DNA of 64,000 bases from assembly GCF_036178845.1 (NCBI RefSeq), contig NZ_CP108070.1:5208001-5272000 (forward strand), given 5' to 3'. Shown here one piece after another: positions 47,622 through 57,165 of the stretch (position 1 is its first letter; each line of letters opens with the position of its first letter). Origin of the DNA: Streptomyces sp. NBC_00271. GTDB lineage: Bacteria > Actinomycetota > Actinomycetes > Streptomycetales > Streptomycetaceae. The translations under genes and the position numbers were made by a program. The notes beneath the pieces are model-generated. The model was not told the origin of the DNA, did no database searches, and was given only the letters and a program-made list of their open reading frames with translations.

Positions 47622-49430
47622 TTACGCGTCCTCGGCGAGCTCCAGCCAGCGCAGCTCCAGTTCCTCGCGCTCACCGATCAACTGACGCAGTTCGGCGTCG
47701 AGTTTGGCGACCTTCTCGAAGTCCGTCGCGTTGTCGGCGATTTGGGTGTGGAGCTTGCTCTCCTTCTCGGAGATCTTGTCGAGCTGACGCTCGATCTTCT
47801 GCAGCTCCTTCTTCGCGGCGCGGGCGTCGGCGGAGGAGGCGGCCCTGGCGGACGGCGCGGGCGCGGCGGCGAGCACGGCGGCCGCGGCGACCTCCTCCAT
47901 GCGCTTGCGCCGCTCCAGGTACTCGTCGATCCCGCGCGGCAGCATCCGCAGGGTGCCGTCACCGAGGAGCGCGAACACGTTGTCCGTCGTGCGCTCGATG
48001 AAGAACCGGTCGTGGGAGATCACGATCATCGAGCCGGGCCAGCCGTCGAGCAGGTCCTCCAGCTGGGTCAGCGTCTCGATGTCGAGGTCGTTGGTGGGCT
48101 CGTCGAGGAAGAGGACGTTCGGTTCGTCCATGAGCAGCCGCAGCAGCTGAAGCCGCCGCCGCTCACCACCGCTGAGGTCCCCGACGGGCGTCCACTGCTT
48201 CTCCTTGTTGAAGCCGAACGTCTCGCAGAGCTGCCCCGCGGTCAGCTCGCGTCCCGTGCCCAGGTCGACCCGGTCACGGACGGCCTGCACGGCCTGCAGC
48301 ACCCGCCAGGTCGGGTCGAGCTCGGCGACCTCCTGCGACAGATAGGCGAGCTTGACGGTCTTGCCGGTGCTGATCCGCCCGGCGACGGGCTGCGTCTCCC
48401 CCTCGCTGCGGGCGGCCTCGGCCATGGCGCGCAGAAGGGAGGTCTTGCCGGCTCCGTTCACACCCACGAGCCCGACCCGGTCGCCGGGCCCGAGCTGCCA
48501 GGTGAGGTGCTTGAGCAGGACCTTCGGGCCCGCCTGCACCGTCACGTCCTCAAGATCGAAGACCGTCTTGCCCAGGCGCGAGCTGGCGAACTTCATCAGC
48601 TCGCTCTTGTCGCGGGGCGGCGGCACGTCCGCGATCAGCTCGTTGGCGGCCTCGACGCGGAAGCGCGGCTTGGAGGTACGGGCGGGGGCGCCGCGCCGCA
48701 GCCAGGCCAGCTCCTTGCGCACCAGGTTCTGCCGCTTGACCTCCTCGGTGGCGGCGATGCGCTCACGCTCCGCGCGCGCGAAGACGTAGTCGGAGTACCC
48801 GCCCTCGTACTCGTACACCGCGCCCTTCTGCACGTCCCACATACGGGTGCAGACCTGGTCGAGGAACCACCGGTCGTGGGTCACGCACACCAGCGCCGAC
48901 CGCCGCTCCCGCAGGTGCTGGGCGAGCCAGGCGATGCCCTCCACGTCCAGGTGGTTGGTGGGCTCGTCGAGGATGATCAGGTCCTGCTCCTCGATGAGCA
49001 GCTTGGCGAGCGCGATACGGCGGCGCTCACCGCCGGAGAGCGGGCCGATCACCGTGTCGAGCCCCTGTGGGAACCCCGGCAGGTCAAGGCCGCCGAACAG
49101 TCCCGTCAGGACGTCCCTGATCTTGGCGTTGCCCGCCCACTCGTGGTCGGCGAGGTCACGGATGACCTCGTGCCGGACGGTGGCGGTGGGATCGAGGGAG
49201 TCGTGCTGGGTCAGCACTCCCAGATGCAGCCCGCCGGAGTGCGTGACACGGCCGGTGTCGGCCTCCTCCAGCTTGGCGAGCATGCGGATGAGGGTGGTCT
49301 TGCCGTCGCCGTTCCGCCCGACCACACCGATCCGGTCGCCCTCGCTGACGCCGAGGGAGACTCCGTCGAGCAGGGCACGGGTGCCGTACACCTTGCTGAC
49401 GGACTCGACATTGACCAGGTTGACGGCCAT
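47622..49430 (-). CDS. ABC-F family ATPase (Uup-like)
   Basis: 602 residues from the ATG at 49430, with AGGAGAG upstream. Two ABC domains lack membrane segments: the first has Walker A GRNGDGKTT (38-46) and signature LSGGERRR (131-138), the second has GVNGAGKTS (about 320-328) and a second LSGGERRR. The interdomain linker is helical (FARAERERIAATEEVKRQNL). The C-terminus is a coiled coil (KKELQKIERQLDKISEKESK), as in Uup. ABC-F proteins act on the ribosome or on DNA branch structures rather than in transport; some protect from antibiotics. The coiled coil and housekeeping context favour a Uup-type role. Confidence 0.93.
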   Translation of the reverse strand: MAVNLVNVESVSKVYGTRALLDGVSLGVSEGDRIGVVGRNGDGKTTLIRMLAKLEEADTGRVTHSGGLHLGVLTQHDSLDPTATVRHEVIRDLADHEWAGNAKIRDVLTGLFGGLDLPGFPQGLDTVIGPLSGGERRRIALAKLLIEEQDLIILDEPTNHLDVEGIAWLAQHLRERRSALVCVTHDRWFLDQVCTRMWDVQKGAVYEYEGGYSDYVFARAERERIAATEEVKRQNLVRKELAWLRRGAPARTSKPRFRVEAANELIADVPPPRDKSELMKFASSRLGKTVFDLEDVTVQAGPKVLLKHLTWQLGPGDRVGLVGVNGAGKTSLLRAMAEAARSEGETQPVAGRISTGKTVKLAYLSQEVAELDPTWRVLQAVQAVRDRVDLGTGRELTAGQLCETFGFNKEKQWTPVGDLSGGERRRLQLLRLLMDEPNVLFLDEPTNDLDIETLTQLEDLLDGWPGSMIVISHDRFFIERTTDNVFALLGDGTLRMLPRGIDEYLERRKRMEEVAAAAVLAAAPAPSARAASSADARAAKKELQKIERQLDKISEKESKLHTQIADNATDFEKVAKLDAELRQLIGEREELELRWLELAEDA

Positions 49431-49538
49431 TTCTCTCCTGAACAAGGGGGACGATCGACCCTCAAGGGTAGTCCGGCTCCCTCACCTCCCGAGCCACACG
49501 GGTGGGTGCTTCGGCGGACAACGCACCGCCCCGCATAT

Positions 49539-50936
49539 TTACGCGGGCGCGGCCGCAGGCCGCCCACGTCCCGCCCGCTCCACCAGCAGCCACCCCACGA
49601 GTGTCATCGCCACGGCGACCGGAGCCGTCACCCGCACCGCGATCAGTACCGCCGTACGCCCTTCCAGCAACCCGCCGAACCCGACCATGGAGAGCCCCAG
49701 CACCCCGAAGAGGCACAGCGTCACGCCGAGCACGGCGGCCGGCCGCGCGCCCGCGGGCGACACCCCCGGCTCCCCCAGGACCACGGCGGAGGGCTGTTCG
49801 AACCTCCGGAACACGGTGACGAGCAGGGCCGTCACCCCACCGGCCACCACCACCCGCACCGGCACCTGGGCCCACCACACCCCCGTCGCGGGCTCCGGCA
49901 GCCGTACGCCGAGGGCCAGCAGCGCCCCGTACACGCCGAGCATCGCGGTGAGGTGCCACAGGAAGGCGGTCATGGACACGCCGTTCGCCGCGACGACCGC
50001 ACGCCACACCCGTGGCCGGCGCAGCCACCGCCGCGCGGGGCCCCGCAGCGACTCCACCCCGCCGACCAGCCACAGCCCGTGGCACAGCAGCGCGAAGGTG
50101 GGCGGCGCCATGTTGGAGATCTTCTCGCCGGGCATCCCCACCATGGACAGCGGATACGGCCCGTACGCCACCAGCAGCACCACCCCGGCGAGCCCGGCGC
50201 CCGCGAGGAGGTAGGGGCGTCGCAGCTTCCCGTCCGCGCGCAGGAATCCGAGCTGGTGGACGGCGAGCCAGACGAAGGCGAAGTTCAGGAACTCGACGTA
50301 CGGCACCCCGAACCCGAACCGCAGCAGGTCCACGAGCCCGGCCGCGGCGACGAGCCCGCCGAACGCGCCCCACCCGTACCGCTCGTGCAGCCGTAGCAGC
50401 GGCGGGGTGAAGGCCACCATCGCCAGATAGATCCCTATGAACCACAGCGGTTGGGCGACGAGTCGCAGCGACACGTCCAGCAACCCGCCCTTTCTGCCCG
50501 CGAGTTGCAGAGCGAGCGCGAGCGCTCCCCACACGCCGATGAACACCACGGTCGGCCGCAGCAGCCGCTGCAACCGGGCGCGCAGGAACACGGAGTAGAG
50601 AGCCCCTCCTCCGTTCTCTCCCTGCTCCCCGTTCTCTCCGTTCTCTCCGTGTTCCCCGGCCTTGCGCCGCAGCGAGCGGTACGACAGCGCGTGCGAGAAG
50701 CCGCCGACGAAGAAGAAGACGGGCATGACCTGGAGGGCCCAGGTGAGCAGTTGGAGGCGGGGCTCCACGGCGAGCAGGTTTCCGACCTCGGCCCGTCCGT
50801 CGCCGCGCACCGACACGGCGGCCATCAGCCAGTGCCCGAGCACCACCGTGCCGAGGGAGGCGACCCGCAGCAGGTCGACGTACTTGTCGCGCGAGGCGGG
50901 TGTGGCCGCGGCGAGGGCGTGAGCGCTTGATGCCAT
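49539..50936 (-). CDS. Acyltransferase-3 family membrane protein
   Basis: 465 residues. An integral membrane O-acyltransferase with about 10 helices. The start RDKYVDLLRVASLGTVVLGH has the family's conserved Arg and the catalytic His in the first helix (VVLGHWLMA). A second motif is VFFFVGGFSHALSYRS. A low-complexity Glu/Asn/Gly insert (HGENGENGEQGENGG) lies between helices 3 and 4. Such enzymes acetylate or acylate cell-surface sugars, lipids or antibiotics. It lies between ispE and the ABC-F gene on the same strand, with a tandem repeat upstream. Confidence 0.9.
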   Translation of the reverse strand: MASSAHALAAATPASRDKYVDLLRVASLGTVVLGHWLMAAVSVRGDGRAEVGNLLAVEPRLQLLTWALQVMPVFFFVGGFSHALSYRSLRRKAGEHGENGENGEQGENGGGALYSVFLRARLQRLLRPTVVFIGVWGALALALQLAGRKGGLLDVSLRLVAQPLWFIGIYLAMVAFTPPLLRLHERYGWGAFGGLVAAAGLVDLLRFGFGVPYVEFLNFAFVWLAVHQLGFLRADGKLRRPYLLAGAGLAGVVLLVAYGPYPLSMVGMPGEKISNMAPPTFALLCHGLWLVGGVESLRGPARRWLRRPRVWRAVVAANGVSMTAFLWHLTAMLGVYGALLALGVRLPEPATGVWWAQVPVRVVVAGGVTALLVTVFRRFEQPSAVVLGEPGVSPAGARPAAVLGVTLCLFGVLGLSMVGFGGLLEGRTAVLIAVRVTAPVAVAMTLVGWLLVERAGRGRPAAAPA

Positions 50937-50997
50937 ACGAGTACGGTCGCGCCGTCCGCCGCTACGGCGTCAGCGCGCCCGTACTCAATTCGCCTCT

Positions 50998-51053
50998 GAG
51001 TACCGGGTGCCCGTGACGTGCCGCTGAGTACTGGGTGCCCGTGACGTGCCCGT
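50998..51053. repeat. Two 28-bp tandem repeats behind ispE
   Basis: Units 50998-51025 and 51026-51053 share GAGTAC(C/T)GGGTGCCC followed by GTGACGTGCC and differ at about three positions. They start 5 nt after the ispE stop codon and lie about 60 nt upstream of the acyltransferase start. Confidence 0.75.
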
Positions 51054-51057
51054 GCGG

Positions 51058-52005
51058 TCAGACGACCGTCGCGCCGGGGGCGGGGCCGTCGGTGACCCGT
51101 ACCGTCCGGCAGGTGCCGGAGGCGCGCAGCGCGTCGGCGACCGCCCGCGCGGACTCGGCGTCCGCCGCGAGGAAGGCCGTGGTCGGCCCCGAGCCGGAGA
51201 CCAGGGCCGCGAGCGCACCGGCGTTCCGCCCGGCGGCGAGCGTGTCGGCGAGGGTCGGGAAGAGGGAGAGGGCGGCGGGCTGGAGGTCGTTGGAGACGGC
51301 GCGGGCGAGGGCCCCGGCGTCCCCCTTGGCCAGCGCGTCGAGCAGCTCCTGCGAGGCGACAGGCTCCGGGATCCGCACACCCTCGTTCATCCGGTCGAAC
51401 TCCCGGAAGACCGCCGGGGTCGACAGCCCGCGCTCGGCGATCGCGAAGACCCAGTGGAAGGTCCCGCCGACCTCGAGCGTCCGCAGCTGCTCGCCCCGTC
51501 CGACACCCAGCGCCGCCCCGCCCACCAGGCTGAACGGCACGTCACTGCCCAACTCGGCGCAGATGTCGAGGAGTTCCTCGCGGGAGGCGTTCGTCCCCCA
51601 CAGGGTGTCGCAGGCGAGCAGCGCGCCGGCGCCGTCGGCGCTGCCGCCCGCCATGCCGCCCGCGACGGGGATGTCCTTGGCGATGTGGAGGTGGACCCCC
51701 GGTTCGACGCCGTACCGGCGGGCGAGTTCGAGGGCCGCGCGGGCCGCCAGGTTCGTGGCGTCGAGGGGGACCTGGTCGGCGTCCGGGCCCTCGCAGGTGA
51801 TCCGCAGCTCGTCCGCCGGCGTCACGGTGACCTCGTCGTACAGCCCTACGGCGAGGAAGACGTTGGCCAGGTCGTGGAAGCCGTCGGGGCGGGCGGCGCC
51901 GACGGCGAGCTGGACGTTGACCTTGGCGGGGACACGTACGGTCACGACGTCCGTGCCCGTGACCCTGCCCGTGTGCGTCGTGGGCTCGGTCTTCGACTCC
52001 GTCAC
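51058..52005 (-). CDS. ispE: 4-diphosphocytidyl-2-C-methyl-D-erythritol kinase
   Basis: 315 residues. A GHMP kinase of the MEP isoprenoid pathway: [20 protein letters not shown] at the N-terminus (26-45) and the ATP-binding [19 protein letters not shown] (113-131). The C-terminal [13 protein letters not shown] is the third GHMP motif. Its GTG start overlaps the rsmA stop (GTGA), giving an rsmA-ispE operon. The same pairing behind rpfB and tatD is known from Mycobacterium tuberculosis. Confidence 0.96.
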   Translation of the reverse strand: MTESKTEPTTHTGRVTGTDVVTVRVPAKVNVQLAVGAARPDGFHDLANVFLAVGLYDEVTVTPADELRITCEGPDADQVPLDATNLAARAALELARRYGVEPGVHLHIAKDIPVAGGMAGGSADGAGALLACDTLWGTNASREELLDICAELGSDVPFSLVGGAALGVGRGEQLRTLEVGGTFHWVFAIAERGLSTPAVFREFDRMNEGVRIPEPVASQELLDALAKGDAGALARAVSNDLQPAALSLFPTLADTLAAGRNAGALAALVSGSGPTTAFLAADAESARAVADALRASGTCRTVRVTDGPAPGATVV

Positions 52006-52943
52006 GGCTGAGCGCTCTCCTTGTTCTCGGCCTTGCTCTCGGCGTTCTCAGCCTTGCCCTCGGCCTTGTTCTCGGCCTTGTTCTCGGCCTTGTTCTCGGC
52101 GATACGGGCGAACTCCTCCACTGTCAGCGACTCCCCGCGGGCCTGCGGTGAGACCCCGGCGGCGACGAGCGCGACCTCGGCGGCGGCCGCGGAACCGGCC
52201 CACCCGGCGAGGGCGGCGCGCAGCGTCTTGCGCCGCTGGGCGAAGGCGGCGTCGACGACCGCGAAGACCTCGCGCTTGGAGGCCGTGGTCCTGATGGGCT
52301 CGGCGCGCCTGACGAGCGACACGAGGCCGCTGTCGACGTTCGGCGCGGGCCAGAAGACGTTCCGTCCGATGGAGCCGGCCCGCTTCACGTCGGCGTACCA
52401 GTTGGCCTTGACGCTCGGCACGCCGTACACCTTCGAGCCGGGGTCGGCGGCGAGCCGGTCGGCGACCTCGGCCTGCACCATCACCAGCGTGCGCTCGATG
52501 GTCGGGAAGGTGGCGAGCATGTGCAGCAGCACGGGGACGGCGACGTTGTACGGGAGGTTCGCGACGAGGGCGGTGGGGGCGGGGCCGGGGAGCTCGTCCA
52601 CGTGCATGGCGTCGGAGTGCACGAGTGCGAAGCGGTCGGCGCGGGCCGGCATACGGGCGGCGATGGTCGCCGGGAGCGCCCCCGCGAGTACGTCGTCGAT
52701 CTCCACGGCGACGACCCGGTCGGCCGCCTCCAGCAGCGCGAGGGTCAGCGAGCCGAGGCCGGGGCCGACCTCGACGACCACGTCGTCGGCCCGCACGCCG
52801 GCGGTGCGCACGATGCGGCGCACGGTGTTGGCGTCGATCACGAAGTTCTGGCCGCGCTGCTTGGTGGGCCGCACGCCGAGGGCACCCGCGAGCTCGCGGA
52901 CGTCGGCGGGGCCCAGGAGGGCGTCGGGGGTGGGGCTGTTCAC
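52002..52943 (-). CDS. rsmA: 16S rRNA dimethyladenosine transferase KsgA/RsmA
   Basis: 313 residues from the GTG at 52943. It dimethylates two adjacent adenines near the 3' end of 16S rRNA. Motifs: [20 protein letters not shown] (31-50), SAM loop EVGPGLGS (58-65), acidic EIDD, and the methylation site NLPYN (129-133). The last 30 residues are a low-complexity ENKAE/GKAE tail made of 12-nt DNA repeats, not part of the enzyme fold. A TACGCT box ends 6 nt before the GTG, which lacks a ribosome binding site, so the message is probably leaderless. Confidence 0.95.
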   Translation of the reverse strand: MNSPTPDALLGPADVRELAGALGVRPTKQRGQNFVIDANTVRRIVRTAGVRADDVVVEVGPGLGSLTLALLEAADRVVAVEIDDVLAGALPATIAARMPARADRFALVHSDAMHVDELPGPAPTALVANLPYNVAVPVLLHMLATFPTIERTLVMVQAEVADRLAADPGSKVYGVPSVKANWYADVKRAGSIGRNVFWPAPNVDSGLVSLVRRAEPIRTTASKREVFAVVDAAFAQRRKTLRAALAGWAGSAAAAEVALVAAGVSPQARGESLTVEEFARIAENKAENKAENKAEGKAENAESKAENKESAQP

Positions 52944-52949
52944 GCCCCA

Positions 52950-52955
52950 AGCGTA
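52950..52955 (-). promoter_or_regulatory. -10 box for leaderless rsmA-ispE message
   Basis: TACGCT (52955-52950) lies 6 nt before the rsmA GTG. The -35 is weak. The same arrangement occurs in front of tatD (TAGGAT 55537-55532, 6 nt before the ATG). Confidence 0.5.
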
Positions 52956-53000
52956 CGGGTGCGACGGCGTGAGCCGTTTTCCCAGACCCCGGGTGCATGG

Positions 53001-53067
53001 TTCGACTGCGGGTGAGTGGGGGCGATCGCGCAGTTCCCCGCGCTCCTGAAGGGGCGCTGCGCGCCCG
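53001..53067. repeat. Dispersed repeat, copy 4
   Basis: Contains TTCGACTGCGGGTGAGTGGG, then GGCGATCGCGCAGTTCCCCG and a small GGGCGC/GCGCCC-type hairpin, matching one arm of the element at 20729. It begins right at the stop of the Rpf gene and may terminate it. It separates that gene from rsmA. Confidence 0.7.
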
Positions 53068-54462
53068 TCAGTCGTGGAGATGGGCTCCGCAGTGGGGCCA
53101 CGGGCTCGTGCCCCGGCGGATGTACAGCTTCTTCGCCCGGCGGGTCTGCTCCGCGGCCGGCGCGTCCTGGGGCCGCCCGGACCCTCCGAGCGTGTGCCAG
53201 GTGTGGGTGTCGAACTGGTACAGGCCGCCGTAGGTGCCTGAGGGGTCCACGGCGCCGGGGCGACCGCCGGACTCGCACGCCGCGAGCCCGGACCAGTTCA
53301 GACGGTCCGCATCCCGCATGGAATCGGGCCGCGGCTTCGTACCGACCCGCACCACCTGTCCACGCGGCTCCCGGACCACCTCGTCCCCGACCCTCCGCGG
53401 CTTCTGCCTGACCCCGTTGACGGTCCGCAGCAGGTAGGTGACCCGCCGGGCCCCGGGCTCCCCGGCCCGGTCGACGACCTCGGTGCCACGGAACAGCAAG
53501 GGGTCGTTCGTCCGTGTCGTCAGAAAGGGGATGGCCTCCTCGCGGACCTCCTGGGTGCCGGTGATCCTCATCACGCTGACCGTCTGTCCGTCCCGGGGGA
53601 AGCTCCCTGGCGGGACGGACGTCGTGTCCTCGCCGTGGAGGGTGATCCCGGCCTCCTCGACGGCCTCGCCGACGGTCGCCGCGTTCGTCCGGATCGTCCG
53701 GGCCCGCCCGTCCGCCATGATCGTCACCGTCCGCTCGGTGCGGACGTCGAGCGCGAGGCCCTGACGGCCGATGCGCTGGGAGCGCGAGGTCGACAGGTAC
53801 GCCCCCTCGGCGCGCACCCCGAGCTGCTGGAGCGCCCCGTCCACCGTGTGCGCCGTCGTCCACACCTCGTGCGGCTGTCCGTCGAGGGTGAGCCGCACGG
53901 GCCGCCCGTAGTGGACCGCGATCTCGTCACCGCTGGTCAGCCCGGTGCCGGGGGCGGGCGCGACCACGTCGTGCTCGCCGACGCGCACGCCCTCCTCGGC
54001 GAGCAGTTCGGTCACGTCGTCGGCGAAGGTGTGCAGCGTGCGCTCCTTCCCGTCGACACTGAGCTCGATGGCCTTGTCGCTGGCGACGAAGGCGGAGGCG
54101 CCGCCGGCGAGGAAGGCGACGACCAGCGCCTGGGGCAGCAGCCGCAGCGGGTCGGGACGCTCGGCGGCGCGCCGGCGCCGGGCGGCGCGCCGGGCAGCGG
54201 CCCGCCCGCCGGACCGGGGCCCCTCCCCCGAATCCCCGAGCGCCTGCGTCTGCACCAACGTGGGCGTCTGCCGGGGCAGTATCGGCTCGGTCGGCGCCTC
54301 GGACACCGCCAGTGCCTCGTACGCGGGCCGGTAGGTGTCCACGTAGCCGCCGCGGTCCGGGCCTCCGGCACCGTACGACGGCTGCTCACCAGTTCCTCGG
54401 TCCACGAACGACATTCCAGTCAGGCCATACGTCTCGTACTGCGACTTGGGCGAGTTGCTCAC
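53068..54462 (-). CDS. Resuscitation-promoting factor, RpfB-like
   Basis: 464 residues from the GTG at 54462. A cytoplasmic N-terminus of about 105 residues ending in an Arg-rich stretch is followed by one membrane helix (108-127, [20 protein letters not shown]). Three DUF348 ubiquitin-like repeats come next (about 131-275; [60 protein letters not shown]). A G5 domain (about 285-360) binds wall sugars, and the C-terminal Rpf muralytic domain (390-464) reads [20 protein letters not shown] with the catalytic Glu at about 395. Rpf proteins are lysozyme-like enzymes that wake dormant cells or spores. The order tatD-rpfB-rsmA-ispE is conserved with mycobacteria. Confidence 0.93.
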   Translation of the reverse strand: MSNSPKSQYETYGLTGMSFVDRGTGEQPSYGAGGPDRGGYVDTYRPAYEALAVSEAPTEPILPRQTPTLVQTQALGDSGEGPRSGGRAAARRAARRRRAAERPDPLRLLPQALVVAFLAGGASAFVASDKAIELSVDGKERTLHTFADDVTELLAEEGVRVGEHDVVAPAPGTGLTSGDEIAVHYGRPVRLTLDGQPHEVWTTAHTVDGALQQLGVRAEGAYLSTSRSQRIGRQGLALDVRTERTVTIMADGRARTIRTNAATVGEAVEEAGITLHGEDTTSVPPGSFPRDGQTVSVMRITGTQEVREEAIPFLTTRTNDPLLFRGTEVVDRAGEPGARRVTYLLRTVNGVRQKPRRVGDEVVREPRGQVVRVGTKPRPDSMRDADRLNWSGLAACESGGRPGAVDPSGTYGGLYQFDTHTWHTLGGSGRPQDAPAAEQTRRAKKLYIRRGTSPWPHCGAHLHD

Positions 54463-54596
54463 GACGACACGCTCCAGGAGATCCGGCGGAGTGAGAGGGG
54501 TGCCCGGAGGGCTCGTTCAGGGTGGTGGCGGGAGACGGGTGGGCGACCAGAACCTAGCGGAGCGGTCGTCACTCTCCAAAGCAACGCGGCTACGCT

Positions 54597-54608
54597 GTGT
54601 CGCGACAC
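54597..54608. promoter_or_regulatory. GTGTCGCGACAC palindrome upstream of the Rpf gene
   Basis: A perfect 12-bp palindrome at 54597-54608 lies about 140 nt before the Rpf start, in the 190-nt gap to tatD. A candidate promoter (TTTGGA near 54580, TAGGTT near 54555, minus strand) lies between it and the gene. The palindrome may be an operator; nothing identifies the regulator. Confidence 0.35.
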
Positions 54609-54652
54609 TGCCCTGAGGTGTGACCTCGCACAATGGCCGGAAGTGTTATCCC

Positions 54653-55525
54653 TCAGTAACCGAAGGCCCGCGCCGTGTTCGCCGCGAGCGCCGTCGCCAG
54701 CGTGTCCTCGTCGATGCCCCGTACGGCCGCCATGGCGCGCACCGTGATCGGAACGAGATAGGGCGCGTTAGGCCGTCCGCGGTACGGGGCGGGGGTCAGG
54801 AAGGGCGCGTCGGTCTCGACGAGGACGAGCTCCAGGGGGGCCACGGCCAGCGCGTCGCGCAGTGGCTGGGCGTTCTTGAAGGTCATGTTTCCGGCGAAGG
54901 ACATGTAGTACCCGGCCTGGGCACAGATTTCGGCCATCGCCGCGTCGCCGGAGTAGCAGTGGAAGACGGTCCGCTCGGGCGCGCCCTCCTCCTTCAGGAC
55001 GCGCAGCACGTCGGCGTGTGCGTCCCGGTCGTGGATGACCAGGGCTTTTCCGTGCCGCTTGGCGATCTCTATGTGGGCGCGGAAGGAGCGCTCCTGGGCG
55101 ACCTTGCCTTCGGGGCCCGTACGGAAGTAGTCGAGCCCGGTCTCGCCGACGCCCTTGACCTGGGGCAGGGCGGCGAGGCGGTCGATCTCGGCGAGGGCCT
55201 CGTCCAGGGCGCCGTCGCCGCCGGGCTGCCGCGCGCCCTGGCGGGACCAGCCGTCGGGGTCGCCGTGCACGATACGGGGCGCCTCGTTGGGGTGCAGGGC
55301 GACGGTCGCGTGGACGGCCTCGTACGCGGCGGCGGTCTCGGCCGCCCAGCGGGAGCCCTTCAGGTCGCAGCCGACCTGGACGACCGTGGTCACGCCGACC
55401 GAGGCGGCCTTGGCGAGGCCTTCCTCGACGGTGCCGGACTGCATGTCGAGGTGGGTGTGCGAGTCGGCGACGGGGACGCGCAGCGGCTCGGGGAGCGGAG
55501 GTGCTTCGGTCTTGTCGGAGGACAT
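54653..55525 (-). CDS. tatD: TatD family metal-dependent hydrolase/DNase
   Basis: 290 residues from the ATG at 55525. A TIM-barrel metallohydrolase with DSHTHLDMQ (metal ligands His23 and His25), VGETGLDYFRTG with the bridging Glu, ALVIHDRDAH, FHCYSG and the catalytic ETDAPFL Asp. It is a 3'-5' exonuclease or deoxyribonuclease in repair and quality control. TAGGAT lies 6 nt before the ATG with no ribosome binding site, so the message is probably leaderless. It is upstream of the Rpf gene in the conserved tatD-rpf-rsmA-ispE order. Confidence 0.95.
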   Translation of the reverse strand: MSSDKTEAPPLPEPLRVPVADSHTHLDMQSGTVEEGLAKAASVGVTTVVQVGCDLKGSRWAAETAAAYEAVHATVALHPNEAPRIVHGDPDGWSRQGARQPGGDGALDEALAEIDRLAALPQVKGVGETGLDYFRTGPEGKVAQERSFRAHIEIAKRHGKALVIHDRDAHADVLRVLKEEGAPERTVFHCYSGDAAMAEICAQAGYYMSFAGNMTFKNAQPLRDALAVAPLELVLVETDAPFLTPAPYRGRPNAPYLVPITVRAMAAVRGIDEDTLATALAANTARAFGY

Positions 55526-55593
55526 GCCCCGATCCTACGAAAGGGGCATGCCGGACCGGACCTCACCCGGGCGAGGTCACCGCGCTCCCGCGA

Positions 55594-56013
55594 TCAGCCC
55601 GCCTTGCGGTGGTGGAAGGGGTGCAGCAGGTCGGAGAGGTGCCAGTGGTGGGGTTCCCTGGGCACGGCCGGCTGGTCGACGGCCTCGTCGTGGGCCTGCT
55701 CGGGGTGGACCGGCACCGGGCGGTGCGTGTGCTGGTGCATGGAGTTCTGGACGGAGGACACCTGCCCTGCGCGCATGATGCGCACCACGTGTCCGTCGCA
55801 GTTCTGGCAGGAGGGCCGGCTCAGCGGCGACGGCACGACATGGCCGTCCGCCACGTACATCACGAACTCGCCGCCCTCGGCGTCGCGGTGGTGCTCTATC
55901 TCGAACGACTGCTCCCAGCCGTGCCCGCAGCGCATGCATGCGAAGGAATACGACTCGTTGACGACGGCGGTCGCCGCGCTGCGGTTGCCGGTCTGCCCTG
56001 CGATCTCACTCAT
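55594..56013 (-). CDS. Small zinc-ribbon-like protein, His-rich tail
   Basis: 139 residues from the ATG at 56013, with AGGAG upstream; longer in-frame starts look non-coding. Two CxxC pairs, Cys26-x2-Cys29 (CMRCGHGW) and Cys69-x2-Cys72 (CQNCDGH), 40 residues apart, suggest a zinc ribbon. The C-terminal 50 residues are rich in His and Pro (HQHTHRPVPVHPEQAHDEAV, HHWHLSDLLHPFHHRKAG) and could bind metal. There is no signal peptide. I do not know its function. It lies between tatD and rsmI on the same strand. Confidence 0.8.
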   Translation of the reverse strand: MSEIAGQTGNRSAATAVVNESYSFACMRCGHGWEQSFEIEHHRDAEGGEFVMYVADGHVVPSPLSRPSCQNCDGHVVRIMRAGQVSSVQNSMHQHTHRPVPVHPEQAHDEAVDQPAVPREPHHWHLSDLLHPFHHRKAG

Positions 56014-56213
56014 GCCAGCTCCTGCTGTTCCGCTGGACAAGCGCCCCCGGTCGGCGGGGGCGAGGGACGGGTACGTCCCTTCAACCAGTGGACGCTTCTC
56101 CGCGCGGGAACGCATCAGGCCTGTCGACTATTGGAGTCGTTTTGGCCTTTCCTTGTCGGAATGCCGCCGAGACACGGCCTGAGCTTTGCTTTCCGTGCAG
56201 GCCCTTTGCTCTT

Positions 56214-57071
56214 CTATGGGGCGCTGTGCGCCGCGTTCTTTGCCGCGACCACCGCATCGAAGACATCGCGCTTGGGAATCCCCGCCTCGGCCGCGACCGC
56301 CGCGATGGCCTCCTTGCGACGCTCTCCCGCCTCTTCCCGCACCCGCACCCTGCGTACCAGTTCGCCCGCGTCCAGTTCCTCGGCGCCCTTGTCCGGCGCG
56401 CCCTCGACCACCACCGTGATCTCCCCGCGTACGCCCTCGGCGGCCCAGGCCGCCAGCTCGCCCAGCGGTCCGCGCTTGACCTCCTCGTACGTCTTGGTCA
56501 GCTCGCGGCAGACGGCGGCCCGCCGCCCGTCCCCGAAGACCTCGGCCATCGCGGCGAGGGTGTCGTCGAGGCGGTGCGGGGCCTCGAAGTAGACCATCGT
56601 GCGGCGCTCGCCCTCGACCTCCCGCAGCCGGGACAGCCGCTCGCCCGCCTTCCTCGGCAGGAATCCCTCGAAGCAGAACCGGTCGACGGGCAGCCCGGAC
56701 AGCGCGAGCGCGGTGAGCACGGCGGACGGGCCGGGTACGGCGGTGACCTTGATGTCCTTCTCGACGGCCGCGGCGACCAGCCGGTACCCGGGGTCGGAGA
56801 CGGACGGCATCCCGGCGTCGGTCACCAGCAGCACGCGCGCCCCGCCGACCAGCGCCTCGACGAGTTCGGGCGTGCGGGCGGCCTCGTTCCCCTCGAAGTA
56901 CGACACCACGCGCCCGGTGGGCTGCACGCCCAGCGCCTGGGTCAGCCGGCGCAGCCTGCGGGTGTCCTCGGCGGCGACGACGTCCGCGCCCGCCAGCTCC
57001 TGGGCGAGCCGGGGCGGGGCGTCGGCCACGTCGCCGATGGGGGTGCCGGCCAAAACAAGGGTTCCTGTCAC
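56214..57071 (-). CDS. rsmI: 16S rRNA (cytidine-1402-2'-O)-methyltransferase
   Basis: 285 residues from the GTG at 57071, with GAGGA upstream; an earlier ATG at 57113 would lie inside the pmt promoter region. It is a tetrapyrrole-methylase-fold enzyme that methylates the ribose of C1402 in the decoding site. Motifs: LVLAGTPIGDVADAPPRLAQ at the start, AAEDTRRLRRL, LVTDAGMPSVSDPGYRLVAA, VPGPSAVLTALALSGLP and FEGFLPRKAGERLSRL. It is divergent from pmt. Confidence 0.95.
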   Translation of the reverse strand: MTGTLVLAGTPIGDVADAPPRLAQELAGADVVAAEDTRRLRRLTQALGVQPTGRVVSYFEGNEAARTPELVEALVGGARVLLVTDAGMPSVSDPGYRLVAAAVEKDIKVTAVPGPSAVLTALALSGLPVDRFCFEGFLPRKAGERLSRLREVEGERRTMVYFEAPHRLDDTLAAMAEVFGDGRRAAVCRELTKTYEEVKRGPLGELAAWAAEGVRGEITVVVEGAPDKGAEELDAGELVRRVRVREEAGERRKEAIAAVAAEAGIPKRDVFDAVVAAKNAAHSAP

Positions 57072-57153
57072 GGTTCCATCCTCGCAGGGGCATTCGGCGG
57101 CGGCCGCATCCACCCATTAGGCCCGTGCACGGGACTCCCACAGACCTGTTCCC

Positions 57154-57159
57154 TACGAT
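57154..57159 (+). promoter_or_regulatory. -10 box for leaderless pmt message
   Basis: TACGAT (57154-57159) lies 6 nt before the pmt GTG at 57166, and there is no ribosome binding site. The message therefore probably begins at the start codon. No clear -35 is seen. Confidence 0.5.
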
Positions 57160-57165
57160 GGCGCG

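Noticed and set aside
45413..48001. 862-codon plus-strand frame across the PQQ and ABC-F genes
   Set aside because: Spans two real genes and the gap between them on the opposite strand; no family motifs.
54463..54652. Possible c-di-AMP (ydaO) riboswitch before the Rpf gene
   Set aside because: Such switches are known before some Streptomyces rpf genes, but I could not find the conserved core segments in this 190-nt gap.
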